Shown: positions 22,061 to 32,298 of the stretch, piece after piece | How the letters are laid out: each line of letters opens with the position of its first letter | Position numbering within the stretch: the stretch's first letter is position 1 | Source: Martinezella lusitana | GTDB taxonomy: Bacteria > Pseudomonadota > Alphaproteobacteria > Rhizobiales > Rhizobiaceae | NCBI RefSeq assembly: GCF_900094565.1 | Contig: NZ_FMAF01000003.1 | Span: 434,001 to 498,000, forward strand | Direction: 5' to 3' | DNA: 64,000 nt | Notes under the pieces: generated by a model | Told to the model about the DNA's origin: nothing | What the model saw: only the letters and a program-made list of their open reading frames with translations | The model's database searches: none | Made by a program: the position numbers and the translations under genes

Positions 22061-23716
22061 ATGAGGAAGCTGCATTTCCCGAAGGCGTCGATTGGGGCTT
22101 ATCTGATCGCCATCGCACTGGCGATTGCCTTGCCCATTCTCGCCTTCGTCGCGCTGCTTTTGGTCCAGCTCGAAAACAATGAACGCGATGCATTGAAAGG
22201 CGACACCGTTCAGGACGCCCAGTCTTTGGCCCGCGTGATCGATCGGCAACTGCAGGATATGGCGACGACCCTGCGGCTGCTCTCCTCTTCGCCTGAGTTG
22301 GAGCACAACGATATCGAGACCTTTTTCACCCGGACGGAGACGGTGTTGCGCACCGATGCGCTTTTCGTCCTGCTCCTGGAAAAGGATGGCCAACTTCGGT
22401 TGAACACACGCTGGCCGCTCGGCAAGCCGCTTGGCAAGACGGGCAACATCGCCGCGCTGCAATCGGCGCTGGACTCCGGACGCATCGAGGCGTCCGATGT
22501 CTTCGTAGGCCCGAACGCCCGTCGATGGGTCTATAACGTCACCCTCCCGCTCGATCATTCGCCGGCCGGCGCCGCATTGGCGATAACCCAGGATGCGGAT
22601 CAGCTCGCCAAGCTCATCACGACGGAAGCGCTCCCCCCGGGCTGGTCGGCCGCGGTCCTGGACAAATCCGGCCATGTCGTCGCCGCCGGCGGCCCGACGA
22701 TCCTTTCCCCCGGCGATACATTCAACAAGGATATTCTGCCCAAATTGATCGCTTCCAGCGGCGTCTATCAGGATGACAAGGTCCTGCCGCACTCGCTGCT
22801 CGGCTATGCGCAGATCTCCGGCTGGTCATGGAAAGCGGTCGTGTGGGGGCCTGTCATCTCGGCACAGGCATCGCTGATGAGCACATGGCGTTTCCTGATT
22901 TATGGCGGCGTCACATTGCTGCTGGTCGCGCTGATCGCCGTCTATGCCCTGGCGCGCCAGGTACGCATAACCATACAGAGCATCGCCGACATGGCGGATC
23001 GCATGGGCCGGGGCGAGATCGTGTCGCCGATCGACAGCAGTGTCGTCGAGGCCAATCAGGTGGCCGTCGCGCTTTCCAACGCGTCCTTCGACCGCAGCGT
23101 CACCGAGGACCGGCTGCATTTCGTCATGCACGAGCTCGTCCACCGCACCAAGAACCTGCTGGCGCTCGCCCAGGCGATGACCCGCCAGCTCGCACGCCAG
23201 ACGGATAGCGTCGATACCTTCCAGCGCGCGGTCGCCGACCGGCTGGAAGGATTGGCGCGCTCGATAGAGGTCCTGACCAGCGAGCAATGGTCCGGCGTCT
23301 CGCTGCGCCGCGTGATCGACATCCATCTGGCGACCTTCCTGCAAGGGCCGCAACAGCTCGACGTAAAAGGCAACGATTTCCTGTTGAAGCCCGAAGCGGT
23401 GCAGAATCTCGGCTTGATCCTGCACGAGCTGGCAACGAATTCGGTAAAATACGGAGCGCTCTCGGCCCCCGAGGGCAAGATTGCCATCGAATGGACGAAC
23501 GAGCCAGGTGAGACCGGACCGATGATCCGGTTCGTCTGGACTGAAAGCGACGGCCCGCCGGTCAAACCACCGACCGAGACCGGCTTCGGCACGACGGTCA
23601 CGAAAGCCCATGCCGCCGCATCCTTCAGCGGTCATGTCGAGATCGATTTCCGGCCCGCTGGCCTCGTATGGATACTCACCGCCCCGCGCGCCACGATGGA
23701 GCGCAAGCGAACATAG
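22061..23716 (+). CDS. HWE/HisKA_2-type sensor histidine kinase
   Basis: 551 residues. One membrane helix (about 14-36), a periplasmic sensor region (about 40-280, resembling double-Cache folds), a second helix (about 285-305), a HAMP-like linker, then the kinase core. The phospho-acceptor stretch VHRTKNLLALAQAMTRQ (His361) and the ATPase N-box LILHELATNSVKYGAL are of the HWE/HisKA_2 type, common in rhizobia. No response regulator gene is adjacent, so it is an orphan kinase. The ATG at 22061 is preferred over an upstream TTG at 22007; its ribosome site is weak. Confidence 0.88.
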   Translation: MRKLHFPKASIGAYLIAIALAIALPILAFVALLLVQLENNERDALKGDTVQDAQSLARVIDRQLQDMATTLRLLSSSPELEHNDIETFFTRTETVLRTDALFVLLLEKDGQLRLNTRWPLGKPLGKTGNIAALQSALDSGRIEASDVFVGPNARRWVYNVTLPLDHSPAGAALAITQDADQLAKLITTEALPPGWSAAVLDKSGHVVAAGGPTILSPGDTFNKDILPKLIASSGVYQDDKVLPHSLLGYAQISGWSWKAVVWGPVISAQASLMSTWRFLIYGGVTLLLVALIAVYALARQVRITIQSIADMADRMGRGEIVSPIDSSVVEANQVAVALSNASFDRSVTEDRLHFVMHELVHRTKNLLALAQAMTRQLARQTDSVDTFQRAVADRLEGLARSIEVLTSEQWSGVSLRRVIDIHLATFLQGPQQLDVKGNDFLLKPEAVQNLGLILHELATNSVKYGALSAPEGKIAIEWTNEPGETGPMIRFVWTESDGPPVKPPTETGFGTTVTKAHAAASFSGHVEIDFRPAGLVWILTAPRATMERKRT

Positions 23717-23749
23717 AACGGGTCACGATCGGGAAATGGGGGGTGAACG

Positions 23750-25147
23750 CTACTCGTTCATAGCCTTGACGATCTCTTCCGTCACCTTCTTGGCGTCACC
23801 AAGCAGCATCATCGTCCCGTCCTTGTAGAACAGGGTATTGTCGATGCCGGCATAGCCGGAGCCGAGGGAGCGTTTGACGAAGAGGCAGGTCTTGGCCTTG
23901 TCGACGTCGAGGATCGGCATGCCGTAGATCGGCGAGGCCTTGTCGTCGCGCGCGGCCGGATTGGTGACGTCGTTGGCACCGATGACATAGGCGACATCGG
24001 CCTGCGCAAATTCGGAATTGATGTCCTCGAGCTCGAACACCTCGTCATACGGCACGTTTGCTTCGGCGAGCAGCACGTTCATATGGCCGGGCATCCGTCC
24101 GGCGACCGGATGGATAGCATATTTCACTTCGACGCCGTGCGCCTTCAGGCGATCGGCCATCTCGCGCAGCGCATGCTGGGCCTGGGCAACCGCCATGCCG
24201 TATCCCGGCACGATGATGACCTTTGAGGCATTCGCCATGAGATAGGCTGCATCCTCAGCCGAGCCGAGTTTGACGGTCTTGTCGGAATTATCGGCGCCGC
24301 CCGACATGCTTTCACCGCCGAAGCCACCGAGAATGACCGAGACGAAGGAGCGGTTCATGCCCTTGCACATGATGTAGGACAGGATCGCCCCGGAGGACCC
24401 CACAAGCGCGCCGGTGATGATGAGCGCCAGATTGCCGAGCGTGAAGCCGATGCCGGCGGCCGCCCATCCGGAATAGGAATTCAGCATCGACACGACAACA
24501 GGCATGTCCGCCCCGCCGATCGGCACGATCAAGAGCACGCCGAGCGCCAGCGACAGGACGACGACGGCCCAGAAATCGAAATGGCTTTCGCTTACCGCAA
24601 GGCCGATGATGAAAAACACGATCAGGATAAGCAGGGCGGCATTGATGATGTGCCGGTATGGCAGCAGGATCGGCTTGCCGGACATGCGCCCGTCGAGCTT
24701 CAGGAAGGCGATGATCGAACCGGTAAAGGTCAAGGCGCCGATGGCCACACCGATCGCCATTTCGATGCGGGCCTCGGTGTGGATGGATCCGATATTGCCG
24801 ATGCCGAAGGAGGACGGCGTATAGAGCGCCGACGCCGCCACCAGAACCGCCGCCAGGCCGACCAGCGAGTGGAAGCCGGCCACGAGCTGCGGCATCGAGG
24901 TCATTGGGATGACACGGGCAATGTAGGCGCCCGCTCCGCCGCCGATGGCGAGGCCGAGAGCGATCAGCACGAAGCCGCCGAAGGACGGCGTCGCCAGCAC
25001 CAACGTCGTGACGATGGCAATGCCCATGCCGATCATGCCGTACAGATTGCCGCGCCGGCTGGTTGCCGGATGGGAAAGGCCGCGCAGCGCCAGAACGAAT
25101 AGGACGCCGGAAACCAGATAGAGGAAAGCCGCGATATTGGTCAGCAT
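23750..25147 (-). CDS. pntB: NAD(P) transhydrogenase, beta subunit
   Basis: Proton-translocating transhydrogenase beta subunit, 465 residues. Nine or so membrane helices of domain II occupy residues 1-270; the NADP(H)-binding domain III follows, with VIIVPGYGMAVAQAQHA, HPVAGRMPGHMNVLLAEA and FVKRSLGSGYAG. It uses the proton gradient to reduce NADP+ with NADH. I start at the ATG of MLTNIAAFLYLVSG (25147); the longer frame overlaps pntA2. It is the last gene of the pnt cluster. Confidence 0.96.
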   Translation of the reverse strand: MLTNIAAFLYLVSGVLFVLALRGLSHPATSRRGNLYGMIGMGIAIVTTLVLATPSFGGFVLIALGLAIGGGAGAYIARVIPMTSMPQLVAGFHSLVGLAAVLVAASALYTPSSFGIGNIGSIHTEARIEMAIGVAIGALTFTGSIIAFLKLDGRMSGKPILLPYRHIINAALLILIVFFIIGLAVSESHFDFWAVVVLSLALGVLLIVPIGGADMPVVVSMLNSYSGWAAAGIGFTLGNLALIITGALVGSSGAILSYIMCKGMNRSFVSVILGGFGGESMSGGADNSDKTVKLGSAEDAAYLMANASKVIIVPGYGMAVAQAQHALREMADRLKAHGVEVKYAIHPVAGRMPGHMNVLLAEANVPYDEVFELEDINSEFAQADVAYVIGANDVTNPAARDDKASPIYGMPILDVDKAKTCLFVKRSLGSGYAGIDNTLFYKDGTMMLLGDAKKVTEEIVKAMNE

Positions 25148-25154
25148 GCCGCCC

Positions 25155-25553
25155 TCACTTGTCTTTCTTCTTGTACATCGCCAGCATGCGCTGGGTGACA
25201 AGGAAGCCGCCGACGATATTGACCGAAACGAGCACCAGCGCCACGAAGCCGAAGCCCGTGGCCAATCCGCTGGCGGAAATACCGACCGCCAGCAGCGCGC
25301 CGACGACGATGACGGAGGAGATGGCGTTCGTTACCGCCATCAGCGGCGTGTGCAGGGCCGGCGTCACCGACCAGACCACATAGTAGCCGACGAAGATCGC
25401 CAGCACGAAGATCGCGAACTGGAAGACGAAGGGATCGATCGCCCCGCCGGTTGCGGCGCTGGCCGCCTCAGGCGCTTGTGCCGCAGCGGTCATGACGGCG
25501 GTAACGGCATCATTCAGTTGCTGGAGTGCCCGATCCATTGCTTGGCTGGCCAT
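25155..25553 (-). CDS. pntA2: NAD(P) transhydrogenase, alpha-2 (membrane) subunit
   Basis: 132 residues with three to four hydrophobic helices, ending MLAMYKKKDK. In alphaproteobacteria the alpha subunit is split into a soluble domain I protein and this small membrane protein. FVGYYVVWSVTPALHTPLMAVTN is a family hallmark. An Ala-rich N-terminal stretch (residues 1-40) precedes the helices. It starts 1 base after the pntA1 stop and ends 7 bases before pntB. Confidence 0.94.
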   Translation of the reverse strand: MASQAMDRALQQLNDAVTAVMTAAAQAPEAASAATGGAIDPFVFQFAIFVLAIFVGYYVVWSVTPALHTPLMAVTNAISSVIVVGALLAVGISASGLATGFGFVALVLVSVNIVGGFLVTQRMLAMYKKKDK

Positions 25554-25554
25554 T

Positions 25555-26718
25555 TCAGAGATCTCCCTTCTTGACCGTCGGCTGGTCGGGATCGACGAAA
25601 TTCGGGTGCACGACTTCACCGCCATCGGTCAGCATCGTCGCCTTGATCAACTCGTCGGCGCGATTGAGGCCGAGGCTCTTGCTGTCCTTGTCGACCATCG
25701 TTTCCAGGAAGGTGACGAGGTTCTTGGCATAGAGAGCCGACGCGCTCGCCGGGATCCGGCCGGCCATGTTGGGATATCCGACCACCCTGACGCCTTCGAC
25801 ATCGGCCACGGCGCCGTATTCAACGCCCTCGATATTGCCGCCGCGCTCGACGGCGAGATCGACCGCGACCGCACCCGGGCGCATGGCCTTCAGCATGTCG
25901 CGGCTGACAAGCCGAGGGGCAGGACGTCCAGGGATAAGCGCTGTTGTGATGACGATATCCTGTTTGGCGATGTGATCCGCGACCAGCGCTGCCTGCTTGG
26001 CCTGATATTCCCCGGACATTTCCTTGGCGTAGCCGCCGGCGGTTTCGGCGGCCTTGAACTCCTCGTCCTCGACAGCGATGAATTTCGCGCCGAGCGAGGC
26101 GACCTGCTCCTTGGCTGCCGGACGCACGTCGGTGGCCGACACCAGAGCACCCAGCCGCCTTGCCGTCGCGATCGCCTGCAGACCGGCAACGCCGGCGCCC
26201 ATGACGAAGACCTTTGCCGCCGGCACCGTACCTGCCGCCGTCATCATCATCGGCAGCGCCCGGTCATAAACGGCGGCAGCCTCGATGACTGCCTGATAAC
26301 CGGCAAGGTTTGCCTGCGACGACAGGACATCCATCGACTGCGCGCGCGTGATGCGGGGCATCAGTTCCATGGCGAAGCTCGTCAGCCCGGCGCGCGCCAT
26401 CTCGACAAGGGCTGCCTCGTTGCCATAGGGATCCATGATGGCGATCACGATCGCGCCGGTCTTGTAGCCGGTCATCTCCTTGCTCGTCGGTCGCCTGACC
26501 TTGAGAATGACATCGGCCCGCTTGGCATCCTTCACAGCGCCGATGCGCGCACCGATGGCCTCGTATTCGCGGTCCGGAATGCGCGAGGAAGCGCCCGCAC
26601 CGGCTTCGATCACGACGTCGAAGCCGAGGCTTCTCATCTTTTTCACTGTCTCGACGGACGCCGCGACGCGCGCTTCCTCCGCCACGCTTTCCTTGGCCAC
26701 GAAAACCAGATTACCCAA
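25555..26718 (-). CDS. pntA1: NAD(P) transhydrogenase, alpha-1 (NAD-binding) subunit
   Basis: 387 residues, soluble domain I that binds NAD(H). The N-terminus (M)GNLVFVAKESVAEEARVAA fits the family when read from the TTG at 26718; GAGG lies 9 bases upstream and no ATG fits. The Rossmann motif VFVMGAGVAGLQAIATARRL is at about 165-184 and the RQD-loop region is intact (AGYQAVIEAA). Upstream codons GTG and TTG at 26727 and 26724 are alternative starts. Confidence 0.94.
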   Translation of the reverse strand: MGNLVFVAKESVAEEARVAASVETVKKMRSLGFDVVIEAGAGASSRIPDREYEAIGARIGAVKDAKRADVILKVRRPTSKEMTGYKTGAIVIAIMDPYGNEAALVEMARAGLTSFAMELMPRITRAQSMDVLSSQANLAGYQAVIEAAAVYDRALPMMMTAAGTVPAAKVFVMGAGVAGLQAIATARRLGALVSATDVRPAAKEQVASLGAKFIAVEDEEFKAAETAGGYAKEMSGEYQAKQAALVADHIAKQDIVITTALIPGRPAPRLVSRDMLKAMRPGAVAVDLAVERGGNIEGVEYGAVADVEGVRVVGYPNMAGRIPASASALYAKNLVTFLETMVDKDSKSLGLNRADELIKATMLTDGGEVVHPNFVDPDQPTVKKGDL

Positions 26719-26830
26719 CGACAACACCTCGCATCAAACGGCCGCACGCCCAAATGCGGTGGCGTGACAGCCCGCAGAATTACGGGAAGGCTCGAGCCAG
26801 ATAGGCCCGGCGTCGATCAGCGCTGGAATG

Positions 26831-27055
26831 TCAGCGCAACAGGATAATGCTGGCGATGGAAAGAACGATGAAAATGAGGACGCCACCGAGGAAGCCGGCA
26901 TGGCCGAAGAAGCCTGCCGCCATGGCGATCAACAATGCGGCAATGATCGCAGATCCGACCCGGGCGCTCGAGAGGAAAAGATTATAAGTCTTCTCATGCT
27001 CCTTGTAGTCCATAGGAGCACCGGTTTCAGCGGGTCCGGTATTATGTTCGGCCAT
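26831..27055 (-). CDS. aa3-type cytochrome c oxidase subunit IV
   Basis: 74 residues. The stretch MDYKEHEKTYNLFLSSARVG followed by two hydrophobic segments is the pattern of the small bacterial aa3-oxidase subunit IV (COX4_pro_2). This subunit packs against the oxidase core in the inner membrane. The catalytic cta genes are not in the window. It lies 112 bases upstream of pntA1 on the same strand and may share its promoter; this pairing is common in rhizobia. Confidence 0.88.
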   Translation of the reverse strand: MAEHNTGPAETGAPMDYKEHEKTYNLFLSSARVGSAIIAALLIAMAAGFFGHAGFLGGVLIFIVLSIASIILLR

Positions 27056-27133
27056 TCAAAAATCTCCCCTCGATGCGCTCCTCCCGAAAGACCCGACAAC
27101 AGGCGGGCGGTTGGAGTTCGTCCTCAAAAGCCA

Positions 27134-27156
27134 CGGCATCTGGCAAGGAGATGCCG
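27134..27156 (-). terminator. Possible terminator after the FeeM-like gene
   Basis: An 8-base perfect stem (CGGCATCT / AGATGCCG) with a 7-base loop, read on the minus strand, is followed after a few bases by CTTTT. The T-run is short, so strength is uncertain. Confidence 0.4.
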
Positions 27157-27235
27157 CAGCCGAATTTCCTCTACCGAGGGGTTACACAAAGCGACGAAAA
27201 ATGCAATGCACGAGAAGGTCGCATCAGTGCGCAGG

Positions 27236-27991
27236 CTAGCCGAATTGCCCGCGAATATCACGCCGGACGCCGCTTGCCAGTCTCGCGGTCGGCAGAATGG
27301 TCAAGGGAGGCGAGCCGGTATCCTCGCCGCGGGAAAACATCATGCGTCGCTCGCAGGGCTCGGAATCGAAGAACGGATATCGCTGCATCAGCTTGCCGCG
27401 GATCTCCTTTGATCGAGATGCCAGAAGCGTCAATTCGAAACCATAGGTCTTGGTCATGCGGGGCGGAACGACCGTATCGGCGTAGAACACACGCTTGTAA
27501 AAGGCCGCATGCGCCGGACGAATATGCTGCATCACCCTGTCGGTGTCGAAATAGATGGCACCCACGATCGCCGGTCTCAGCGTCAGATAGGGCAAGGCCG
27601 GCAATTCCAGCTCGAAATCGGGGTCGACGGCAAAGCGTGCCGGGTCGATCAACGTCATCCCGGCATCGAGGAAGGCATGAATTTCGTCCGGGAAAATGCC
27701 GGTTGACTGGCACACGCGATGATCCGGCGTGACATGGTGTATCCGCACCGTGCTCACCAGCTCCTCGTAATAGTAGACGCCGAAGATATAGGCATGGTCG
27801 TCGAAGTCTATGTCGTCGATCAGGTTCTTGGCCGCCACGGGCAAGACTGCGTGCGCCTTATAGGCCTTGTAACGCAGCCGCGCGACATCCTCCATGTCCT
27901 CGCTGCTTTCAATTCGGCGGTATTCTACGTGATCGAGCACCTCCATCAGCTTGCCGGCAAAGCCGCTTTCTTTAATACTCACATGAGTCAT
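27236..27991 (-). CDS. FeeM-like N-acyl amino acid synthase / LuxI-fold acyltransferase
   Basis: 251 residues. The pattern VARLRYKAYKAH near residue 38, YYEELVSTVRIHHV, an MTLIDPARFAVDP block and PYLTLRPAIVGAIYFDTD matches the FeeM group of GNAT-fold enzymes, which are related to LuxI autoinducer synthases and transfer acyl chains from ACP to amino acids. If so it makes an N-acyl amino acid in the cytoplasm. No acyl carrier protein gene or luxR gene is adjacent. An inverted repeat covers the leader just before the ATG. Substrate is unknown. Confidence 0.72.
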   Translation of the reverse strand: MTHVSIKESGFAGKLMEVLDHVEYRRIESSEDMEDVARLRYKAYKAHAVLPVAAKNLIDDIDFDDHAYIFGVYYYEELVSTVRIHHVTPDHRVCQSTGIFPDEIHAFLDAGMTLIDPARFAVDPDFELELPALPYLTLRPAIVGAIYFDTDRVMQHIRPAHAAFYKRVFYADTVVPPRMTKTYGFELTLLASRSKEIRGKLMQRYPFFDSEPCERRMMFSRGEDTGSPPLTILPTARLASGVRRDIRGQFG

Positions 27992-28367
27992 GGTTAATGT
28001 TCCGTTATGATTAACGGACCATTATTGGTATTAAGAGAAAAATTGATCAATGTTTGTTTCAAATTTTCATTAACTATTCGTTCATAAAGGTTAATTTTTC
28101 AACGAATACCGGTATAGATTCGAATATGATCAGGTTCTGAATATTGCATTACTGCTAACCATGAAGGTGCGCATGCGGCCACCAGAACCATCCTATGAAG
28201 GCACAGGCCTGATATTCGTGGAGGCAGTCAGGTGACTGTCAGCTCTGGTCTGATGTGGAAAGAACGACGTGAATGGCATGCACCGGCGGGGCGGTGAGAC
28301 ACGGTCGTTACTATGCGCCTTTCAGGGCAGGTGCTTCAGCGACGCGGTCTGAAAAGCTTCGACCGCC
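27992..28367. other. AT-rich gene-free region between the FeeM-like and GGDEF-EAL genes
   Basis: 376 bases, clearly richer in A and T than the genes around it near 28021-28150. It holds an inverted repeat at 27995-28024, and a second one with arms TATTCGTT (28075-28082) and AACGAATA (28101-28108) around an 18-base spacer. I see no credible coding frame. It should contain the FeeM-like promoter. Confidence 0.55.
27995..28024 (-). promoter_or_regulatory. Imperfect palindrome over the leader of the FeeM-like gene
   Basis: The 13-base arms TAATGTTCCGTTA and TAACGGACCATTA are complementary at 12 of 13 positions around a 4-base spacer. The element ends three bases before the start codon, so it covers the ribosome-binding region. 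It could be an operator, or in RNA a hairpin that hides the ribosome site. Confidence 0.5.
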
Positions 28368-30671
28368 TCACGCGACATTGTCCTGCCGCAGGGCCGGCTG
28401 CCGGCGGCTGAGGCTGTCGACCATCTCGACGACTTGTTCGCGCGACACGGGAACAGAGAACACATAACCCTGGATGATGTCAGCCAGGTTCTTCTCAACG
28501 ACTAGCGCCAGTTGCTCGAGCGTCTCCACACCCTCGATCACGATGTGGAGGCTGAGGGCGCGGGAGAGATCGACGATGCCGCACAGCAGCTTGAAACGAC
28601 GGCTGTCGGTCGTGATGTCGCGGACGAAGGAGCGATCGATCTTGACGACATCCACGGGCAGCGAATCGAGATAGCTAAGGCTGGAGAAGCCCGTTCCGAA
28701 ATCATCGATGGCGACCGTGATGCCTCTGGCACGCAGATCGGCAAGAATGGACCGGACTGTCGCCACCTCGTCCATCAGGCAGCTTTCCGTGACTTCGAGA
28801 TGCAACCGTGACGGCTCCAGCCCCGATGCTTCCAGTGCATCCATGACGATATCGACGATGTCGTTGCTGCGCAGATCCTGTGCCGAGAGGTTGACCGACA
28901 CCGACACTGGCGCTGGCCATGAAACGCAATCCCGACAGGCCTGGTTGATCATGAAGCGGGTGATACCGCCAACGATGCCCATCTCCTCGGCGATCTGCAC
29001 GAAGATGTTGGGAGGGATGGAACCCTTCTCCGGATGAATCCATCGCGCCAGAGCTTCGCAGCAATCGATGCGGGAGCCATCCGGCGTGAACATGGGCTGA
29101 TACACCGCCTGAAGGCGGCCGGCTTCCACCGCCTCGCGCAGATCCTCCTTCAGCCTTTGCCGCTCGACGTAGCGCGCATCCATCTCCTCTTCGAAGGCGG
29201 TGCAGCCACCCTTCATCCGCAGCTTGGCATCGAACAGCGCCAGGTCGGCCTTGATCTGCCATTCCTCCGAGCGAAATTCGCGGCTCGACATGGTCACGTA
29301 ACCGCCGCTGAAGGAAATCCGAAAGCTGTTGCCATCCACATCGTAAGTGCCCGTCACCGCGGCATGCAACGCCTGCACGCAGCTCCCCACGTCCGACGTG
29401 CCATCCTCATTCGGGAAAAACAGCACGAACTGATCGCCCACCAGACGCGCGGCAAGCGCCGTGGTACCGGCAAGCTCCTTCAGACGCTCAGCGATGGCGA
29501 CCAGCAGACGGTCTCCGGTCACATGCCCCTTGGTGTCATTCACATGTTTAAAGTCGTCGACATCGAGAACCAGGATGCCGATCTGGCTTTCTCTGGTGCG
29601 AGCGGCAAGCTGCTCCTTGACCAGCTCGACGAAATATTCACGGTTCGGCAAGCCCGTCAGCGGGTCGTAGCGCACCATATGCAGGATCTTGCGCTCCGCC
29701 CGGATACGCACTGTCACATCCTCGAAGATCAGGATGACGACACCGTCGGCGCGACGGCTGGCCGCGAACTCCAGAAACTGATCCTCATTGAACTGAATGA
29801 GCGTGCGGGAGAGCGAACCGCTAACGAGTTGCGCCATCTGCCGCTGGATCAATCCAGGCAAGGAGCCGTCGATGAATGCATGACGCGCACCATACCGCAG
29901 CACGACGTCGAATTCGCAATCCTTCAGCTGCTCCTGATGTGTGAAATTCAGGAGTTCGCATGCCTTGCGATTGACCACGAGGATACGGTTATGGGCATCC
30001 AGCATGAACAGGCCATGCGTCATATTATTGAGCGCGGTGTCGAACCGGTCGGCAATCTGCGATATCTCGCGCGACGCGATGACATTCTTATAGAGAAACT
30101 CGCGCACGCCGTTTGCCATTGCGCGCGTCGTCAACCCGAAGGGAACGAGCATGATGGAAACGATCGCCTTATAGAGCTGTTGCGACATCAGGCAGGCGAT
30201 GATGATCGGCAGGCAGCATGCCAGGGTCTGGAGGTCGATCGCTTTCTGGGAACCATAGTTGCGGCCGACGATCGACACCATCGACGCCATGGTCACCGCG
30301 ATGCAGATGAATTCAGCCAGCGGATCCTGCACGATCAGGATGGCATAGCCGCTGCCGATGCCGAGAATGGACGCGGTTGCCGCAGCACCAATCACATAGC
30401 GGGTTTCCCAACGAGCGATATCGGCACGCGCGAAGCTGTGCTTGTCGGCGGCATCGAATAACCAGAAGGAGTACATGCGTAACGCAAAGACAGCGGCAAA
30501 AGCCAGGCACAGAACGAGATATATATTTGCACGCGTACTCAGGAAAACGACGACGTATGTCAGGATGTGAACGAACACCCCCGTAAACAGCGTTTTACGG
30601 TTTCCGAAAAGCGAACTGACGAACGACAGATAGACATCTGTCGGTACGGTGTCCGGGCTTGGAGGCTTCAT
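28368..30671 (-). CDS. Membrane GGDEF-EAL protein with degenerate GGDEF
   Basis: 767 residues. An N-terminal membrane region of about five helices (residues 30-190) is followed by a PAS domain (about 210-320), a GGDEF domain (about 335-495) and an EAL domain (about 505-755). The GGDEF signature reads VGDQF, which lacks the catalytic pattern. The EAL domain keeps CEALARW, VTESCL and DDFGTGFSSLSYL. It is therefore more likely a c-di-GMP phosphodiesterase whose GGDEF domain is regulatory. It is transcribed alone. Confidence 0.9.
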   Translation of the reverse strand: MKPPSPDTVPTDVYLSFVSSLFGNRKTLFTGVFVHILTYVVVFLSTRANIYLVLCLAFAAVFALRMYSFWLFDAADKHSFARADIARWETRYVIGAAATASILGIGSGYAILIVQDPLAEFICIAVTMASMVSIVGRNYGSQKAIDLQTLACCLPIIIACLMSQQLYKAIVSIMLVPFGLTTRAMANGVREFLYKNVIASREISQIADRFDTALNNMTHGLFMLDAHNRILVVNRKACELLNFTHQEQLKDCEFDVVLRYGARHAFIDGSLPGLIQRQMAQLVSGSLSRTLIQFNEDQFLEFAASRRADGVVILIFEDVTVRIRAERKILHMVRYDPLTGLPNREYFVELVKEQLAARTRESQIGILVLDVDDFKHVNDTKGHVTGDRLLVAIAERLKELAGTTALAARLVGDQFVLFFPNEDGTSDVGSCVQALHAAVTGTYDVDGNSFRISFSGGYVTMSSREFRSEEWQIKADLALFDAKLRMKGGCTAFEEEMDARYVERQRLKEDLREAVEAGRLQAVYQPMFTPDGSRIDCCEALARWIHPEKGSIPPNIFVQIAEEMGIVGGITRFMINQACRDCVSWPAPVSVSVNLSAQDLRSNDIVDIVMDALEASGLEPSRLHLEVTESCLMDEVATVRSILADLRARGITVAIDDFGTGFSSLSYLDSLPVDVVKIDRSFVRDITTDSRRFKLLCGIVDLSRALSLHIVIEGVETLEQLALVVEKNLADIIQGYVFSVPVSREQVVEMVDSLSRRQPALRQDNVA

Positions 30672-30899
30672 TCAGAGTTCCCCTGATGCGGCGGACACCC
30701 TAGGTGAAACGTTTTAAAATTTGATTGCCCAAATAGGATGCATCCGGGCGAATTTACCAATCATGCCGGTAACTTACGCTGATTTAAAGTTGCGCACCAC
30801 ATCGTATTCGCGCATTCACCTAACGATTACTCTACCCGCGATATATGTTTCAAGTCACTCATGAAAAGCAGAGTATTACCGAGGCTTAAACAACGTCGA

Positions 30900-32072
<1,173 letters not shown>

Positions 32073-32298
32073 CTAACCACGCCGCACACGGTCTTTCAAG
32101 TTTGCTTTCGCATCGCATTATGGCGATTCCTGTACATCCTCATGACGAACGGAAACAAAGCCTTATCGAAACCGCTCCGCGTTGCCGGCCGCGCGCTCTT
32201 CGCGTAGATTTGCAGCAGGGATAATCCGCCCTCGGATTGACATCATGATCATTCAGGGGTCTCAACGAATAATCGTTTCGCATCTTCCGGAGCCTTGA

